DNA of 64,000 bases from Cyclina sinensis (GCA_012932295.1 JAAONU010000016.1:18257530-18321529), one strand, 5' to 3'; shown: positions 1 to 13,310, counted from the stretch's first letter. The notes: generated by a model not told the origin, from the sequence alone. Numbers and translations: made by a program.

Positions 1-65
1 AGTCAACCTTAAATCCAGGAAAATAATAAAAACTTTAACCAACACTAAACTGCTAGGAAAAATAC

Positions 66-2681
66 CTTTATCAATTTCATGTGGCCGAAACACAACAGTC
101 ACAGAACGACCAGATACTCCAACTTTGCCTTCATTTCCTTCCTTCATGGATAAAATCATCTTTCTCATTTCCATTGTCTTCCATACAGCTTTACGCTGAA
201 TTCCTGCATCTGGCATTATCTTAATGCCTTCCTTCACCTCTATGTTGTCTATACCCCTTTCATAACCAATGTGTAAGTGAAAAATTACATTATTTTCATT
301 CACTATTTCATTCAGGAAAGTTCTAGCTTCAGATCTGAGCATAAACTGTTTTATTTTCCAATCTGTTTCAGAAAAATGTATGCATTCAGTGATAGTCATA
401 GCTTCTTTCCTTTGAGCACTTCTCTCTGCAGTAGCTTCAGACTGATTCTTCCCATCTGAATTTTTTACACTTCACTCTAAAATTCGTTTCTCCTACTTGC
501 TTGGCTTAACACATCTGCTGCTGATTTCCTGCCTCCAATTATTGTCTGCTCCTTCATTTGTATTTCTTGACCTGACACTCTTGCACCTGTGTCTTTTTCT
601 TGCTGTTTAACAGGCCTGGGACCATCTTCAGGTACATAATCAGCACCTCTATGCTTTTCTCCAAAGTTCTTCTGCACTATCCATTCCAGAACCTTCATTC
701 TGATCCAAGACTTCTTTATTTTCTTCAGTGATGTGTTTCATATTCATGGAATGTGATTCCAAATTAACAGCGCTACCTTCATCGCCTCCATTTATATCAA
801 CCTCTTTCATTCTTACAGATAGTTCATCTTCTTCCATGTTAACAGTCAACTTTTGTACATTTTGTACTTCTTCTTTTCTTCTATCCATTTCCTCATCTGA
901 ATGTGTCAATAGTTTGGCATTAGTTGCCTTCCTATCATCATTTACAGCATCAGTTTCTTCTTTTTCACTATCATCTAACTGTAGTTTTCCCTGGTTTAGA
1001 TCTGCAAGTTCTAGGCAGGCTTCATTAACATGCTGTTTAACACCAACAATATGTATGTGACCATTGTCATTTATATGAACTACAATCTTCCCTGGCCATA
1101 GTGCTTTTATATGTGAAATTAGTAAGTCCTTCCTTTGTTTTAATTTTCCCTGAATTATACTTGTCTTTTCACAAATCATTCCCTCCACTTCAGTCCTTGC
1201 TTTTATTAAAGAGTCACTATTAAATCCATACACATATATATGATCTTTAATCTGCCGGGTTACACATTTAAGTGACTGTGATAACAAATGTTCATCAAGA
1301 AGGTTCTCAACCTGAAGTTCTGCGATGGCAATCTTTGATATGACACTAAGATTACATTTCATTTGTAGAAGTCGACTGTCTAAACTAAGGAACTCTTGCT
1401 CAGCAGCCTCTACAGCTGAAGCAGGTCCATTCAAATGGAGAATAAATCTATGTTTGTCTCGGGAATACTTAACTTCTAGGTTATTGAATTTACTATTTTC
1501 CTTTAAAACCATATCAAGCTTTATGAGCCTTGCCATCTTATACCATACAGCATTTGCTAATAGGTCCTTTTCATTCACTTGTTCCTTTTCTGGGCATGTC
1601 TGCGCTAGTTTATCAATAAATTCCTTGACCCTTTTACAATCACGGCTCGAACATACACAGTACACACGTCCATTTAATATTTCAGAAAACATCTTGTGTT
1701 CCATGGTGCATCTGTCAACTTGTTCAGGCTGCAGGTCAGTTTCTAATACACGAAGTCCTGTACCAAGGTCAGAACACGCAAACTTTATTACATCATCACA
1801 GATCTGTTTCACAGATTCCATATTAATCAATGGCATAGTGACACGTACCACTGATTCAGAGGTTACAGCTACCCGAGATTTAAATTTCTCCTGTAAATGT
1901 ATGTTAAACTGGTCTAAATGTACTACAGAATGCAGAATGAACATCCACTTCATATACTCTTCAACTGTACAAGAACGTCTCACATCAGTGTGATGCTCCT
2001 TATTATTATCATCAACATATATTACCTTTATATGTATTTCATCACCACTGAGGCTTCTGGTCTCTGTGAAGATAGAGAAATAATTGAAAGATGTGCTGCA
2101 ACAAGCAAAGCATTCCAGACACAATGCTTTGGTGTAATGTAAGAATTGTTTTGCATTTTCTTTGAAAATATTCACTTTCATTAAAAAATAACAAAGAAGT
2201 CACTTTAAGCAGACGATGCTTCCTACAATCAGTATGAGTATCATTCCATATGCAAAATATAACTCATTTTATCTCAAAGGATCTTTTTTTTAAATAATAT
2301 TATCTGGTGTATAAAAAGTTTGCAAGTTATCCATTGTGTAAATATATACAATTCATTCATGTAGTACTGCTTTTATTCATGTAATTTAGGCTCAAGCTTT
2401 TGTTGAATGTGACATTGTGAGGTAACAGCAAATAAGGCTATACAAACTGCATACACATATATTAGATTCAATTGTAGAAAAAATTCATAAATTTATAACA
2501 GAGAAGTTTATACTACCCAGAAGGCATTTTTGAAAACTTTAAAAGAAATGATCATATAGAGAATATCACCTGACACAGCATAGTTTCCATGACAGTGTTT
2601 TGTTTCCAAGGTATATTTCTCCTGCATTTTGGTCTCTTGTGCCCTTGGTCCATCACTGCCTCTGCTTCCAACCGACAAAGA
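66..2681 (-). CDS. PARP14-like protein with KH-type repeats, three internal exons, partial
   Basis: Three exons fit on the minus strand. Exon 2681-2570 follows acceptor ttctacag and ends at TCAG/gtgata. Exon 2063-693 follows a pyrimidine-rich acceptor ctatcttcacag and ends at GAAG/gttctg. Exon 455-66 follows attcag and ends at AAAG/gtattt. All junctions are phase 1, so the frame is kept through about 624 residues and then leaves the window. The large exon shows repeated alpha/beta modules typical of the KH-like region of PARP14-type mono-ADP-ribosyltransferases, for example ILNGRVYCVCSSRDCKRVKE, FILHLNGPASAVEAAEQEFL and KIVVHINDNGHIHIVGVKQH, followed by an acidic low-complexity linker. In this family macro and ADP-ribosyltransferase domains follow; they would lie left of position 1 and are not seen. 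First exons upstream of 2681 were not found. The 693/455 intron is the least certain join, because one frame stays open from 698 to 477; a retained segment or a frameshift is the alternative. Family call is from memory of domain style. Confidence 0.68.
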
Positions 2682-3814
2682 CTGTAGAATACAACACTAA
2701 AGTATTACTCAAAACAGACTACAAAAAAAAAAGCAAAAGAGAACATTCATGTGGCATTAGAATTGTGAATCCTTGAGTAAAATGTAAATCCTGTATGACT
2801 TTATGTAATGCCAGAAGTGACTTAACCTTTCCTTGCTCATCAAAACATTAAAGTTTATTTAAGTGGAAAAAATACTCTTCATATTAAAACAAAAGAAAAA
2901 AATCAATTTGGACAAATGTGTATTGATAGAATACAAACAAAACCAAATGTACTTAAATTAAGTTAAGCTCCCAATGAGTTGAAATGAACTTGGTAAAAAC
3001 TATTTCATGGCTGGCCCATTTACAAATGTGAATCTTCATTTGTACTATGGAAGGTCATTAAAAAATTTATTCATTTATTTACAGAAATCTTAATTTGATC
3101 AGTCAAACTTTTGAACCAAAAAAGTTTAATTTAGTTGCCTGCTGTAACATGCAGTGTTGTTTTATGATGACATCACATGCATGAAAATTGCATTATAAAA
3201 ATGACCTCCCTACAGGAACACATTGTGTGTCATAGCTGATAATCCCACTTCAGAGCTGTGCTTATAAAATTCTAAGCTAAGTGTGGAAGTCTTTAAAGGA
3301 GGAAAATCATAATTTACAAAAAGTTTAATGGTAACAAACACCCTTGTACCAATAGGTGAAACCATAGATTTTCTAATAAGTCTGTGAAGGATGTTGATGG
3401 ACTGGAATGGCCCCTTAACAAGCTGAATTTTTGTAATGGATTTGCCCAGCTTTGAATTTGAAACAGTCCATTCAAAGTTTAAGGGATTTCAATATCAAAA
3501 TATAAAAATTGAGCTCCTAACAATATAGAGCCTGGTCAGACTGCACGTATGTGAAGGTTGGCCTGGCTCTACACTGGTGGCAAAGGCTAAACACACTAGG
3601 TTCCAGCAGGTTAGGGGTTATGTAAAGATGTCAGAGTATATCTCAACTGCGGAAAAAAATGTGCTGAAAGCCAGACAGACAACTAACTAAAACTGGTATT
3701 GCAGAAACATTAATTTGACATAAGATTCCAAACAGTTTATGAAATTCCAAAGGTTGATTCTGGAATGTCCGGCAGGAGGCTTGTGCCAGAAAGGTGCCAC
3801 ACTTGTAGAACATG
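2682..3814. other. Intron or upstream sequence with no recognised feature
   Basis: AT-rich sequence upstream of the PARP14-like exons on the minus strand. The short open frames at 3643-3925 on minus overlap each other in several frames and show no family signature or good splice context. Earlier exons of the same gene probably lie to the right, but I could not pick one out. Confidence 0.4.
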
Positions 3815-6725
3815 GATAACAAGAGCCACCGCAAACGGGGGCAACGCTCGACTTTTTCCTATTTCCAAAGGCAAACACATCAGTAGAAGTACATTGTGGT
3901 GAAGGGATTTCAAATGAAAAATCATTTGGAAATATAATTATACATACAATGTAGCAAAGTTATGACCAATTTTAGCAACATTCAGAAATTTGACCTTAAA
4001 AGTCAAGGTCAAGTTCAGTTTAACCTTCTTTGGAGGTATTGTCTAAAAGGTAGTTATTTCCAAGCATGAAGACACTAAATCCATTAACAACAAAGATATA
4101 GCAAAGTTAAGCAATGTCAAGGTCATTTAAAGTCAAGGTAATACTTGAATTGTTCAACCCATTTGTTTTAACCTCAGTGTTGTCTTGTCCCTGTATAGAT
4201 CAAATCCGTCCATAAATAACAAAAATTTGGCTATTTCAGCGAAATTCAATAATTCAATGACTGTCAAGGTCATTTTAAGTTTAAGGTCATACTTGAATAA
4301 TTTAACATGTAGGTTTTGTCATGAGTGTTGTTTTGTCCAAGTATTAATCAAAAAGAACTAAAAATAACAAAAATTTGGCTATTTTAAGCAAAATTCAATA
4401 ACTTGACCTTAAATTTCAGATTTAAATGTCGGATTTGTCAGAAATATTGTTTTGTCCAAGTATGAATCAAATCCATAAATAAATGACAAAGTTATGACAT
4501 TTTTAGAAAAATTCTATCATCTGACCTTGATGGTCAAGGTCATTTTTAGGTCATGTTCCCACTTGAGTTCTTCAGCATGTCAGTTTTGTCATAAGTGTTG
4601 TTTTGTATAATTATAAATCAATTTCAACTGATAATTAACAAAGTTAGGGCAAATTGTAGCAAAATTTAATAATTTGACCTTGAAGGTCCAGGTCATTTAA
4701 GGTCAAGTTGATACATGAAAGAATTATAATGTCGGAGTTGTCGTAAGTGTTGTTTTGTCCAAGTATGAATCAAATCTAGAAATAAATACAGAAGTTATGA
4801 CAATTTGAGCAAACTTCAATAATTTGACCTTGATGGTCATGGTCATTTTAAGGAAAAGGTCACACTTGAATAATTTATTATGTCGGCTTTGTCATAAGTG
4901 TTGTTTTGTCCAAGTATCATTAACATCCAACCACAAATAACACAGTTATTGCCAGGTTTAGCAAATTCAATCATTTGACCTTGACTGTCAAGGTCATTTA
5001 AAGGTCAAGGTAATATCTGAAAGAATCAAAATGTCTGATTTGTCATAAGTGTTGTTTTGTCCAAAGTATGAATCAAATCTATAAATAAATGAGAAAGGTA
5101 TGACAATTTAGGCAAAATTCAATCATCTGATGATCTCGTCAAGGTCATTTTCAGGTTATGATCATACCTGAGTTATTCAGTATGTCAGTTTTGTCATAAT
5201 TGTTGTTTTGTCCAAGTATGAATCAAATCCAACCATAAACAACAAAGTTATGACAATTTAATCAAAATTTAATAATTTGACCTTGAAGGTCCAGGTCATT
5301 TTAAGGTCAAGTTGATACATGAAAGAATTATAATGTCGGATTTGTTGTAAGTGTTGTTTTGTGCAAGTATGAATCAAATCCATAAATAAATACAGAATTT
5401 ATGACAATTTGAGCAAACTTCAATAATTTGACCTTGATGGTCATGGTCATTTTAAGGAAAAGGTCACACTTGAATAATTTATTATGTCGGCTTTGTCATA
5501 AGTGTTGTTTTGTTCAAGTATGAATCAAATCCATAAATAAATGAGAAAGGTATGACAAGTTAGGCAAAATTCAATCATCTGACGATCTCCGTCAAGGTCA
5601 TTTTCAGGTTATGGTCATACCTGAGTTATTCAGTATGTCGGTTTTGTCATAATTGTTGTTTTGTCCAAGTATGAATCAAATCCAACCATAAACAACAAAG
5701 TTATGACAATTTAATAAAAATTTAATCATTTGACCTTGACGGTCATGGTAATTTTAAGGTTAAGGTCAAACTTGAATAATTTATCATGTCAGCTTTGTCA
5801 TAAGTCTGATTCAAATTCAACGATAAATAACAAAATTATGGCCAGTTTTAACAAAATTCAATGTTTTGACCTTGACAGTCAAGGTCATTGAAAGGTCAAG
5901 GTCAAACTTGAAATAATCATAATGTCAGATTTGTCATAAGTTTTGTTTAGTCCACATATGAATCAAATCCATAAATAAATGAGAAAGTTATGACAATTTA
6001 AGCAAAATTCAATCATCTGACCTTGACGGTCAAGGTCGTTTTTAGGTCATGCTCATATCTGAGATATGCAACATGTCGGTTTTGTCATAAGTGTTGTTTT
6101 GTCCAAATATAAATCAAATCCAACCATAGATAACAAAGTTATGGATAACTTTAGCATAATTCAATCATTTGACCTTGAAGGTCCACGTCATTTATGAGTC
6201 AAGGTCAAGTTAAGTCTAGTCCACTTGAAGACCTTGTCCAAAGGGTTGTTGTGTTCAAGTATGAAGACAATCCACCAATTAATAATTGAGTTATGGCCAA
6301 TTTTAGCAAAATTCAATAATTTAACCTTGAAGGTGAAGGTCATTCATGAGTCAAGGTCAAGTTTAGTCTGGTCTACTTGAAGGTCTTGTCCAAAGGGTTG
6401 TTGTATCTAAGCATGAAGACAATCCACCTTCTAATAATAAAGTTATGGCCAAATTTAGCAAAATTCAATATTTTGACATTGAATTTGAAGGTCATTTGAA
6501 GGTCATTTGAGAGTCAAGGTCAAGTTTAGTCTGGCCTACATGAAGGTCTTGTCCAAAGGGTTGTTGTGTCCCAGTATGAAGATAATCCATCAAGGAATAA
6601 AAAAATTATGATCAATGTTAAAGTTTTCGGACAGGAACGACACCTGCAATGGCAATGGCAACAGCAACGACACCATGACTATAGCAATAACTCGATTTTT
6701 TTTTTTTAAAAGTCGAGCTAATAAA
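3815..6725. repeat. Tandem-core repeat element, unit about 151 bp
   Basis: The segment opens with aacaagagccaccgcaaac and a CTCGAC box near 3846, and closes with an A/T run and AGTCGAG near 6710-6717, so its ends are partly inverted. The inside is a diverged tandem array. The landmark tgtcataagtgttgttttgt recurs near 4588, 4739, 4889, 5041, 5194, 5341, 5495 and 5646, giving about 151 bp per unit. Each unit carries one or two tgaccttga..ggtcaaggtca boxes. The last units change to cttgtccaaagggttgttgt, the form also seen at 12.6 kb and 53.7 kb. It resembles bivalve non-autonomous elements with tandem cores. No ORF of note. Confidence 0.75.
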
Positions 6726-7434
6726 TGGGCAGAAATTGCAAACAGCTTATTGAGTGATATACAGAAGACAGAAAATATTTCATAGTTAAAATTATTGTAT
6801 GGGCTCTCATTTTTTTCTCCAAGAAATAAAGTAGTCTTTGGGTTATATCATCTTATCTGTTTTACTTTTGGAATGACTGGCTGACTAACAATATTCCCTC
6901 CATGGGAAATTACTTTGAGAGCTAATTATAGTAAAATATAAGAAATATCTTCTAGTCAGCTTCTACTTTATTTATTAAAGACGTGAATATATTAAGCAGT
7001 TCTCATGAATTCCTTAGAAGTAAAAGAAGTCCATGTTATTTTTAACTGATATGATTTCTGAACATTCATTGTGTTTTAAGCTTTTATCTTGAATGTCAAG
7101 CATCTGATGTTACTTTAACCTTTGTGTAAAGCAGGACAGGAATATTTCAATTAGTAAAATGACAGAATATTGAATATTAACCAGTTTCTTAACAAATGGA
7201 AGAAAGAAAGTTTTAATGTAGGAAGATAATTGTCACATATATAATTAAAGGGTTGTTGAAACATTTGTTTCCCAGTTGCTGACTCTTAAATGGTCAAGGA
7301 AATATTTGAATACATATAAGAAAAGTATTGGTTTCATTATTTAAAACTTTAGTACTAGTACTTTTGAAACACACATTTCAGTAGAAAATATTTCAATGAA
7401 TCATATCTTATTCACATCTGTATTATGATATTCA
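6726..7434. other. No recognised feature
   Basis: AT-rich unique-looking sequence between two repeat arrays; no exon, RNA gene or repeat could be supported. Confidence 0.4.
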
Positions 7435-8920
7435 TAAAGACAAGGGGGCCATTGGCCCCAAAGCACTCACCTGAGGACAGACTGATATTTGTGTGGAAGC
7501 TATCATTATTTCTTGTAAATCTAAGCTCTAGCCTTTGAAGCTTCAAAGGATAATTTTCTTTTTTTACTATATGCAAATAATAAATATCTATGACCCCCGG
7601 GCAGGCCCAATTTTTACTCCGGATATAATTTGTATAAACTTGGAACAGGTTCACTAGACAATATTTCAGGCCAAATAATTAAGCTTAAATCTTTGTCATT
7701 TCAGGGGAGAAGATTTTTTAAGTTGTTACTATATACATATATGGAAAACCTATGACCCCCTGGGATGGTGCCAATTTTGGCACTAGGGGCATAATTTGAA
7801 CAACTTTCGTAGAGGACCTATAGATGATGTCATATAATAAATATCAAAGCTCTAGCCTTTGTCATTTCAGATGAGAAGATTTTTTTAGTTTTTACTATAT
7901 ACATATATGGAAAACCTATGACCCCCTGAGGCGGGGTCAATTTTGGCGCTAGGGGCATAATTTGAACAACTTTCGTAGAGGACCTATAGATGATGTCATA
8001 TAATAAATATCAAAGCTCTAGCCATTGTCATTTCAGAGGAGAAGATTTTTTAAGTTTTTACTATATACATATATGGAAAACCTATGACCCCCTGGGGCGG
8101 GTACAATTTTGGCACTAGAGGCATAATTTGAACAACTTTCGTAGAGGACCTATAGATGATGTCATATAATAAATATCAAAGCTCTAGCCTTTGTCCTTTC
8201 AGAGGAGAAGATTTTTTAAGTTTTTACTATATACATATATGGAAAACCTATGACCCCCTGGGGCGGGGTCAATTTTGGCACTAGGGGCATAATTTGAACA
8301 ACTTTGGTAGAGGACCTATAGATGATATCATATACCAAATATCAAATCTCTAGCCTTTGTCATTTCAGAGGAGATTTTTTAAGTTTTTACTATATACATA
8401 TAAGGAAAACCTGACCCCCTGGGGCGAGGTCAATTTTGGCACTAGGGGCATAATATGAACAACTTTCGTAGAAGACCTATAGATGATATCATATACCAAG
8501 TATCAAATCTCTAGCCTTTGTCATTTCAGAGAAGAAGGTTTTTAAAGTTTTTACTATATACATATAAGGAAAACCTAACCCCCGGTGGCGGGGCCAATTT
8601 TGGCACTAGGGGCATAATTTGAACAACTTTCGTAGAGGACCTATAGATGATGTCAAATACCAAATATCAAAGCTCTTGGCCTTGTACTTTCTGACAAGAA
8701 GATTTTTTTAATTTGCATTTTTGAAACTTCTTTTTTGGCCCTGTGACCTACTTATGCAACAGACCACAACCATTTGAACAACTTTGAAAGGGGGACCACC
8801 CAAGGATCATTCCTGTGTAGTTTGGTTAATGTGCAGTCATTGGTTTCAGAGGAGATGTTGTTTTTATGAAAAACCTGTCAACATTAGGTAAAGCTGTTTG
8901 TTCCAAAAACTATGTTGATC
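7435..8920 (+). repeat. Tandem-core repeat element, unit about 166 bp
   Basis: It starts with acaagggggccattggcccc and cactcacctgag, a terminus common in bivalve repeats. Six tandem units follow, marked by gacctatagatgat near 7815, 7981, 8148, 8314, 8475 and 8638 (period 161-167 bp). Each unit contains tatggaaaacctatgacccc and a ggcactaggggcataatttg box. Units are highly alike, so the array is fairly young. The 12.1-12.48 kb segment appears to carry the other end of the same family (cattgtacgccggacaatca, then tcaggtgagctaaaa). Confidence 0.75.
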
Positions 8921-9084
8921 CGACATTTTCACCCTTAAAGTTTTTTAATACAAGATGCAAACTTTCGTCTCAAGATGTTTGTTACAAGCTACGTAGATGC
9001 AAGATAAAAAAAATAAATTTCTGTTTCTTATTTGTGCATTAATCATTACAATAAAAGATTAAAATCTGTTAGATCTACAATTCT

Positions 9085-10050
9085 TAAACAAGGGCGATCA
9101 GTGATCACATGTGTCACCTGATGATAGCCAGTTAAGCAATTGTATTGAGAGGTGATTGGACAGTTTGTTGGCTAAAACACATATTTTATTCAAGGGCCAT
9201 AATTTAGGCAAAGATCATTCAACTGAAAACCCTATTGAATATGCGCAAGTACCTGAGGTTCTGATCAATCCTGTAACATTTCATTCAAATTGCATTGGTA
9301 GTATAAGAGAAGTAGTCTGGACAAACTTTAAAATTAAAAATCATTAAAGGGCCATAGCTCTGACAAAATCATTGAACTGGAAAATGCTGACGATATGCAC
9401 AACTAGACTTGGTACTGACCATTCCTGTAAAGTCTGGATAAAATTGCACTAGTAGTTTCTAAGGAGTAGTCCGGACAAGTATTGTAACGGAAGGACAGAC
9501 TGATGGACAATGGAGAAGTGATTCCTACATGTGATGGCTACTTTGTAGCATGTTGCAGCTACTGTGAAGCAGGTGAAACAAAAATCATTAACGGGCAAAA
9601 ATGCCTTTTTTATTCAAGGGCTATAACTCAGCCAAAAATCATTCAATCAAGAAACTGGTTAGATATGTGCAAGTACTTAAGGTACTGATCAATCCGGTAA
9701 CATTTCGTTCAAATTGCATTAGTAGTATAAGAGAACTAGTCCGGACAAACTTTAAAAATAAAAAATCATTAAAGGGCCATTACTCTGACAAAAATCATTG
9801 GACTGGAAAATGCCAAAAATATGCACAACTAGACTTCGTACTGATCATTCCTGTAAAGTTTGGATGAAATTGCACCAGAAGTTTCTGAGGAGTAGTCCGG
9901 TCAAGTTTTGTGATGGACGGACTGATGAAGGAGAAGTGATCCCTGTATGTTGCGACTACTTTGTAGCAGGCGACACAAAAAATCATCAGAAAATATATGT
10001 AAAGATCGCACCCTTTGCATGTAGGCATTTGCTGTCTGTACAGGACTTCT
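9085..10050 (+). repeat. Tandem-core repeat element, unit about 165-170 bp
   Basis: It begins with acaagggcgatcagtgatca followed by gtcacctgatgatagcc. Units contain aagggccata, gcaactagactt-type boxes, attcctgtaaagt and gtagtccggacaa; the aagggccat landmark recurs near 9186, 9350, 9605 and 9772. Each subarray ends in short acggac/actgat microsatellite-like tracts (near 9487 and 9912). Open frames at 9503-10116 on both strands are by-products of this repeat. Confidence 0.65.
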
Positions 10051-10788
10051 AGGCCGGAGTGCACAAGAGTGCACCCGTGGGTGGTCCTCAGCTCTACGTG
10101 TTCTTCTGTTCATCACTTCAACTCACAGTATTTCCTGTATGCAAATGTCCCCTAATTAAGCAAACTGGTTCAAGTGGTTCAAGTCATCTGGTATAACAAA
10201 AATACAGCGAATAAGTCTGTTGTCAGCTGACTTTAGATGACATTGGCTTGAAAAAGAAAAGTAAGGTAAATTTCAATTAAGTAAAAACAAAAAGAAAATG
10301 TTAAGAGAACCAAACAGCAGCATATTAGATGCTAGTAAAACAGTGACACTTAAAAGGTCTTTTTAATTGTCAAAATAGACCTTAATGCTGAACACACTGC
10401 TTCATTGAATTATGTGTACTACATACAAGTGAATATAGACTTCAGTCGATTCAAAGAAAGTCAAGTCATCCTAGGAGACTGCTTTGTCCAAATTCTTCTT
10501 GTTTTTGTGATGTCAATCATTAGTCCTGTTAAATAATTAGTCTTTTTAAATAGCTTGACAAATTTGACTATACTCTAATACAATCAATCTAGATACATGG
10601 TTAAGATGAATTTTTTAACACCTTGAAATTCTTCACTTGTGGATTAAACCAAAGTAAATTAAAACTCCCCAGCTCCATCATCTTTCAGTTTGAATCTACA
10701 TAATTTTATCGAACCATCCTTGAAAAAATTGTAAAATGCAATCCAAACAAAATTTAGAGTTGTATCCGATATGGATTAAAAAAAAAAA
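10051..10788. other. No recognised feature
   Basis: Unique-looking AT-rich DNA between repeats, with an A-tract near 10778. No splice-bounded exon could be supported. Confidence 0.35.
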
Positions 10789-10789
10789 A

Positions 10790-11712
10790 AACAAGAGCTG
10801 TCACTGGAAATTGACATATGCCCCTGAAATGTAGCTTTGAAATGGAACTGGTGTATATACATAGAATTGAATATGCCTGTGCAGAAGAGATCAGACAAAA
10901 AAATAGAGCATGAACTGAACGTAAATGGTAAAGTAATGTTTTTCTGTTTCAGATTCTTATATGAAGGTTGAAGACATAATTATTCAATGAAATAGAAAGC
11001 TGAGTTTGGCCTTGAATATGAACAATATTGTTTTATTCCCAACCCCTACTGATGTTATATATATATCACAAGCCTTGTTGACAAACATTCTGGTTTCAAT
11101 AAAATCCCCCAAGAAGTTTTGGAGATGTAGCTTGGACAAGATTTTAATATACATGTAGAAGTTATAGTAAAAAATGACTAAGGGTCCATAACACTGCCAA
11201 AAATAATTCAACCAGAAACTCCAGATGATATGCACAGCTGGGCTTGGTGACAAACATTCCTGTGTAGTTCCAATGAAATCCTCCAGTGGTTTTGGAGATG
11301 AAGTGTGAAGAATATTTCAATACATGTATAGAAGTTATAGAGTAAAAAATGAATAAGAGCCCATAACTCTGCCAAAAATGAGGATATGCACAACTAGGCT
11401 TGGTCACAAGCATTCCTGTGAAGTTTCAATGAAATCCTCCAAGCAGTTTTGGAGATGAGGTGTGGACAAGACTTTAATATAGAAGTTAGAGTAAAAAAAA
11501 ATGACTAAGTGCCCATAACTCTGCCAGAAATATATCGAGTGGAATCTCCTGATGATATGCACAACAAGGCTTGGTGACAAACACTCTTTTTAGGTTTCAA
11601 TGAAATCCCTCAAGCTGTTTTGGAGATGAAGCGAGGACAAGATTTTACCAGACAGATGGACGGATTGACAGACAGTGCGATTACTATATGCCTCCCTTCA
11701 GGAGCATAAAAA
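10790..11712 (+). repeat. Tandem-core non-autonomous element with ACGG-type microsatellite end
   Basis: It opens with aacaagagctgtcactgg and closes with a short gacagatggacggattgaca tract followed by atatgcctcccttcaggagc. Between these are three to four units of about 150-175 bp carrying atgactaag..ccataactctgcc, gatatgcacaac..ggcttggt, and aagttttggagatg-type boxes. This order (left end, tandem core, tetranucleotide-like tract, right end) is that of oyster and clam pearl-like elements, which have been linked to Helitron-type transposition; that link is inference here. Confidence 0.65.
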
Positions 11713-12094
11713 AACCTGAACTGTTAATGCTAACATTATCAAAACCAGAAATATCTTATTATATAAAAACATATTCAGAAGTGAACAAGGCATGCTGGAC
11801 TTGATAGTTGAGTTGTGCCCTGTAACTCAAATTTTTGTTTGCAAACAAAACTCCTATTCCATAATAGTTAATACTCCTTTTTTCCATCCCTTTAACTTTT
11901 AATTACAGTTTTAACACTTTTTATCATGTGAAGCATCACTCACTGATATAATCCATCATTTCAATATTATAAACAACTGTCAATACTGGCAATTATAATA
12001 GAAAATCAGTTTTGTTTACAGGAACCCAACAATGACTATCTCAAAATTTCAATGTAGCCTAATTTTTTTTTTCAGAATTTTACATTTTCCATCT
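11713..12094. other. No recognised feature
   Basis: Unique-looking AT-rich spacer between two repeat copies. Confidence 0.3.
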
Positions 12095-12480
12095 GTATGT
12101 ATGAAGTATTTGTAAATAACATCTCCCAGGCAGGGCCAAATTTGACCCAGGGGTATAATTTGAGCACAACTGGTAGAGGTCCACTACACAATGCTACAAT
12201 ATATCAAATCTTAAGGCTCAAGGCCTAGTCATTTCAGACAAGAAGATTTTTAAAGGTTTTCCTTTCTGTTGCCATAGCAACCAGATTTCTTGATGGAATT
12301 CAATTTTTGGAAAAACTTTGGTAGAGCTTCATGTATCCTAGGCATGTTTTGTCAAAGTTGGCTTAGCCTTTAGGGGAAGAAGTAATTCAAGTCAAATTGT
12401 TGACGAGGCACATTGTACGCCGGACAATCAATGATCCTAATAGCTCACCCTTGAGCACTTTGTGTTCAGGTGAGCTAAAA
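12095..12480 (+). repeat. Truncated repeat, right-end copy of the gtgagctaaaa family
   Basis: It carries one diverged core (cagggccaaatttgacccag, gtagaggtccactacacaat, tcaaggcctagtcatttcag) and a complete right end: cattgtacgccggacaatca, then gctcacccttgagcac and tcaggtgagctaaaa. The core matches the array at 7.4-8.9 kb in plan. Termini matching in inverse form are found at 38.02 kb. Confidence 0.6.
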
Positions 12481-12589
12481 ACCCATATAACTCACTATTA
12501 CCCGCATCAATGTCAACTTAAACTCAGTTGTTGAAAGAAAGAAGAAACACTGTAAAAGAGAGAAATTTTGAAAGAATATTGAATAACAA

Positions 12590-13310
12590 GAACTGTCACT
12601 GTAAAATGACTAAGCCCCCAAAGTGGTGCTTTGACCTTTGAGCTAGAAATCAGTCATTCAGGGGTCAAGGTCAAATAAATAGGTCAATGGGAAGGTCTTG
12701 TCCAAAGGGGTGTTGTGTCAAAGTATGAAGTATATCCACTTCCTAATGTGGAAGTTATGGCCAAATGTTAAAGTTTTTGGACAGTTCGATCTTCAGGGTG
12801 AAGGTCATTCACTGGTCAAGGTCAAACAAATATAGGTCAGTTGGAAGGTCTTGTCCAAAGGGGTGATGTGTCCAAGTAATATAAAGAATATCCACTTACT
12901 AATGTGGAAGTTATGGCCAATGTTAAAGTTTCTGGACAATTGGATCTTCAAGGTGAAGGTCATTCAGGGGTCAAGGTCAAACAAGTATAGGTCAGGGGGA
13001 AGGTCTTTTCCAAAGGGGTGTTGTGTCCAAGTATGAAGTAAATCCACTTACTAATATGGAAGTTATGGCCAATGTTAGAGTTTTTGGACAATTGGATCTT
13101 CAAGGTGAAGGTCATTCAGGGGTTAAGGTCAAACAAATATAGGTCAGTGAGAAGGCCTTGTCCAAAGGGGTGTTGTGTATGAAGTAAATCCACTTATTAT
13201 TAAGGAAGTTATGGCCAATGTTAGTTTTCGGACGGACGGATGGAATGACGGACTGGCGGACGGACAGTTCAAAAACTATATGCCTCAGATCTCTTCGCTG
13301 GCATAAAAAT
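12590..13310 (+). repeat. Tandem-core element, unit about 154 bp, with GGAC-rich end
   Basis: It opens at aacaagaactgtcactg and contains four units marked by gaaggtcttgtccaaagggg (about 12691, 12845, 13001, 13152). The GGACGGAC-type tract at 13231-13266 is followed by atatgcctcagatctcttcg and gcataaaa. It is the direct-orientation copy of the element at 53.65-54.49 kb. Short ORFs here are repeat by-products. Confidence 0.7.

Noticed and set aside
728..2142. Plus-strand open frames at 728-1060, 1325-1993 and 1918-2142
   Set aside because: They are shadows of the large minus-strand PARP14-like exon, with no signature of their own.
3643..3925. Three overlapping minus-strand ORFs of about 62 residues
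   Set aside because: They overlap in different frames, lack motifs and lie just before a repeat.
9503..10116. Five ORFs on both strands
   Set aside because: All fall in a tandem-core repeat.
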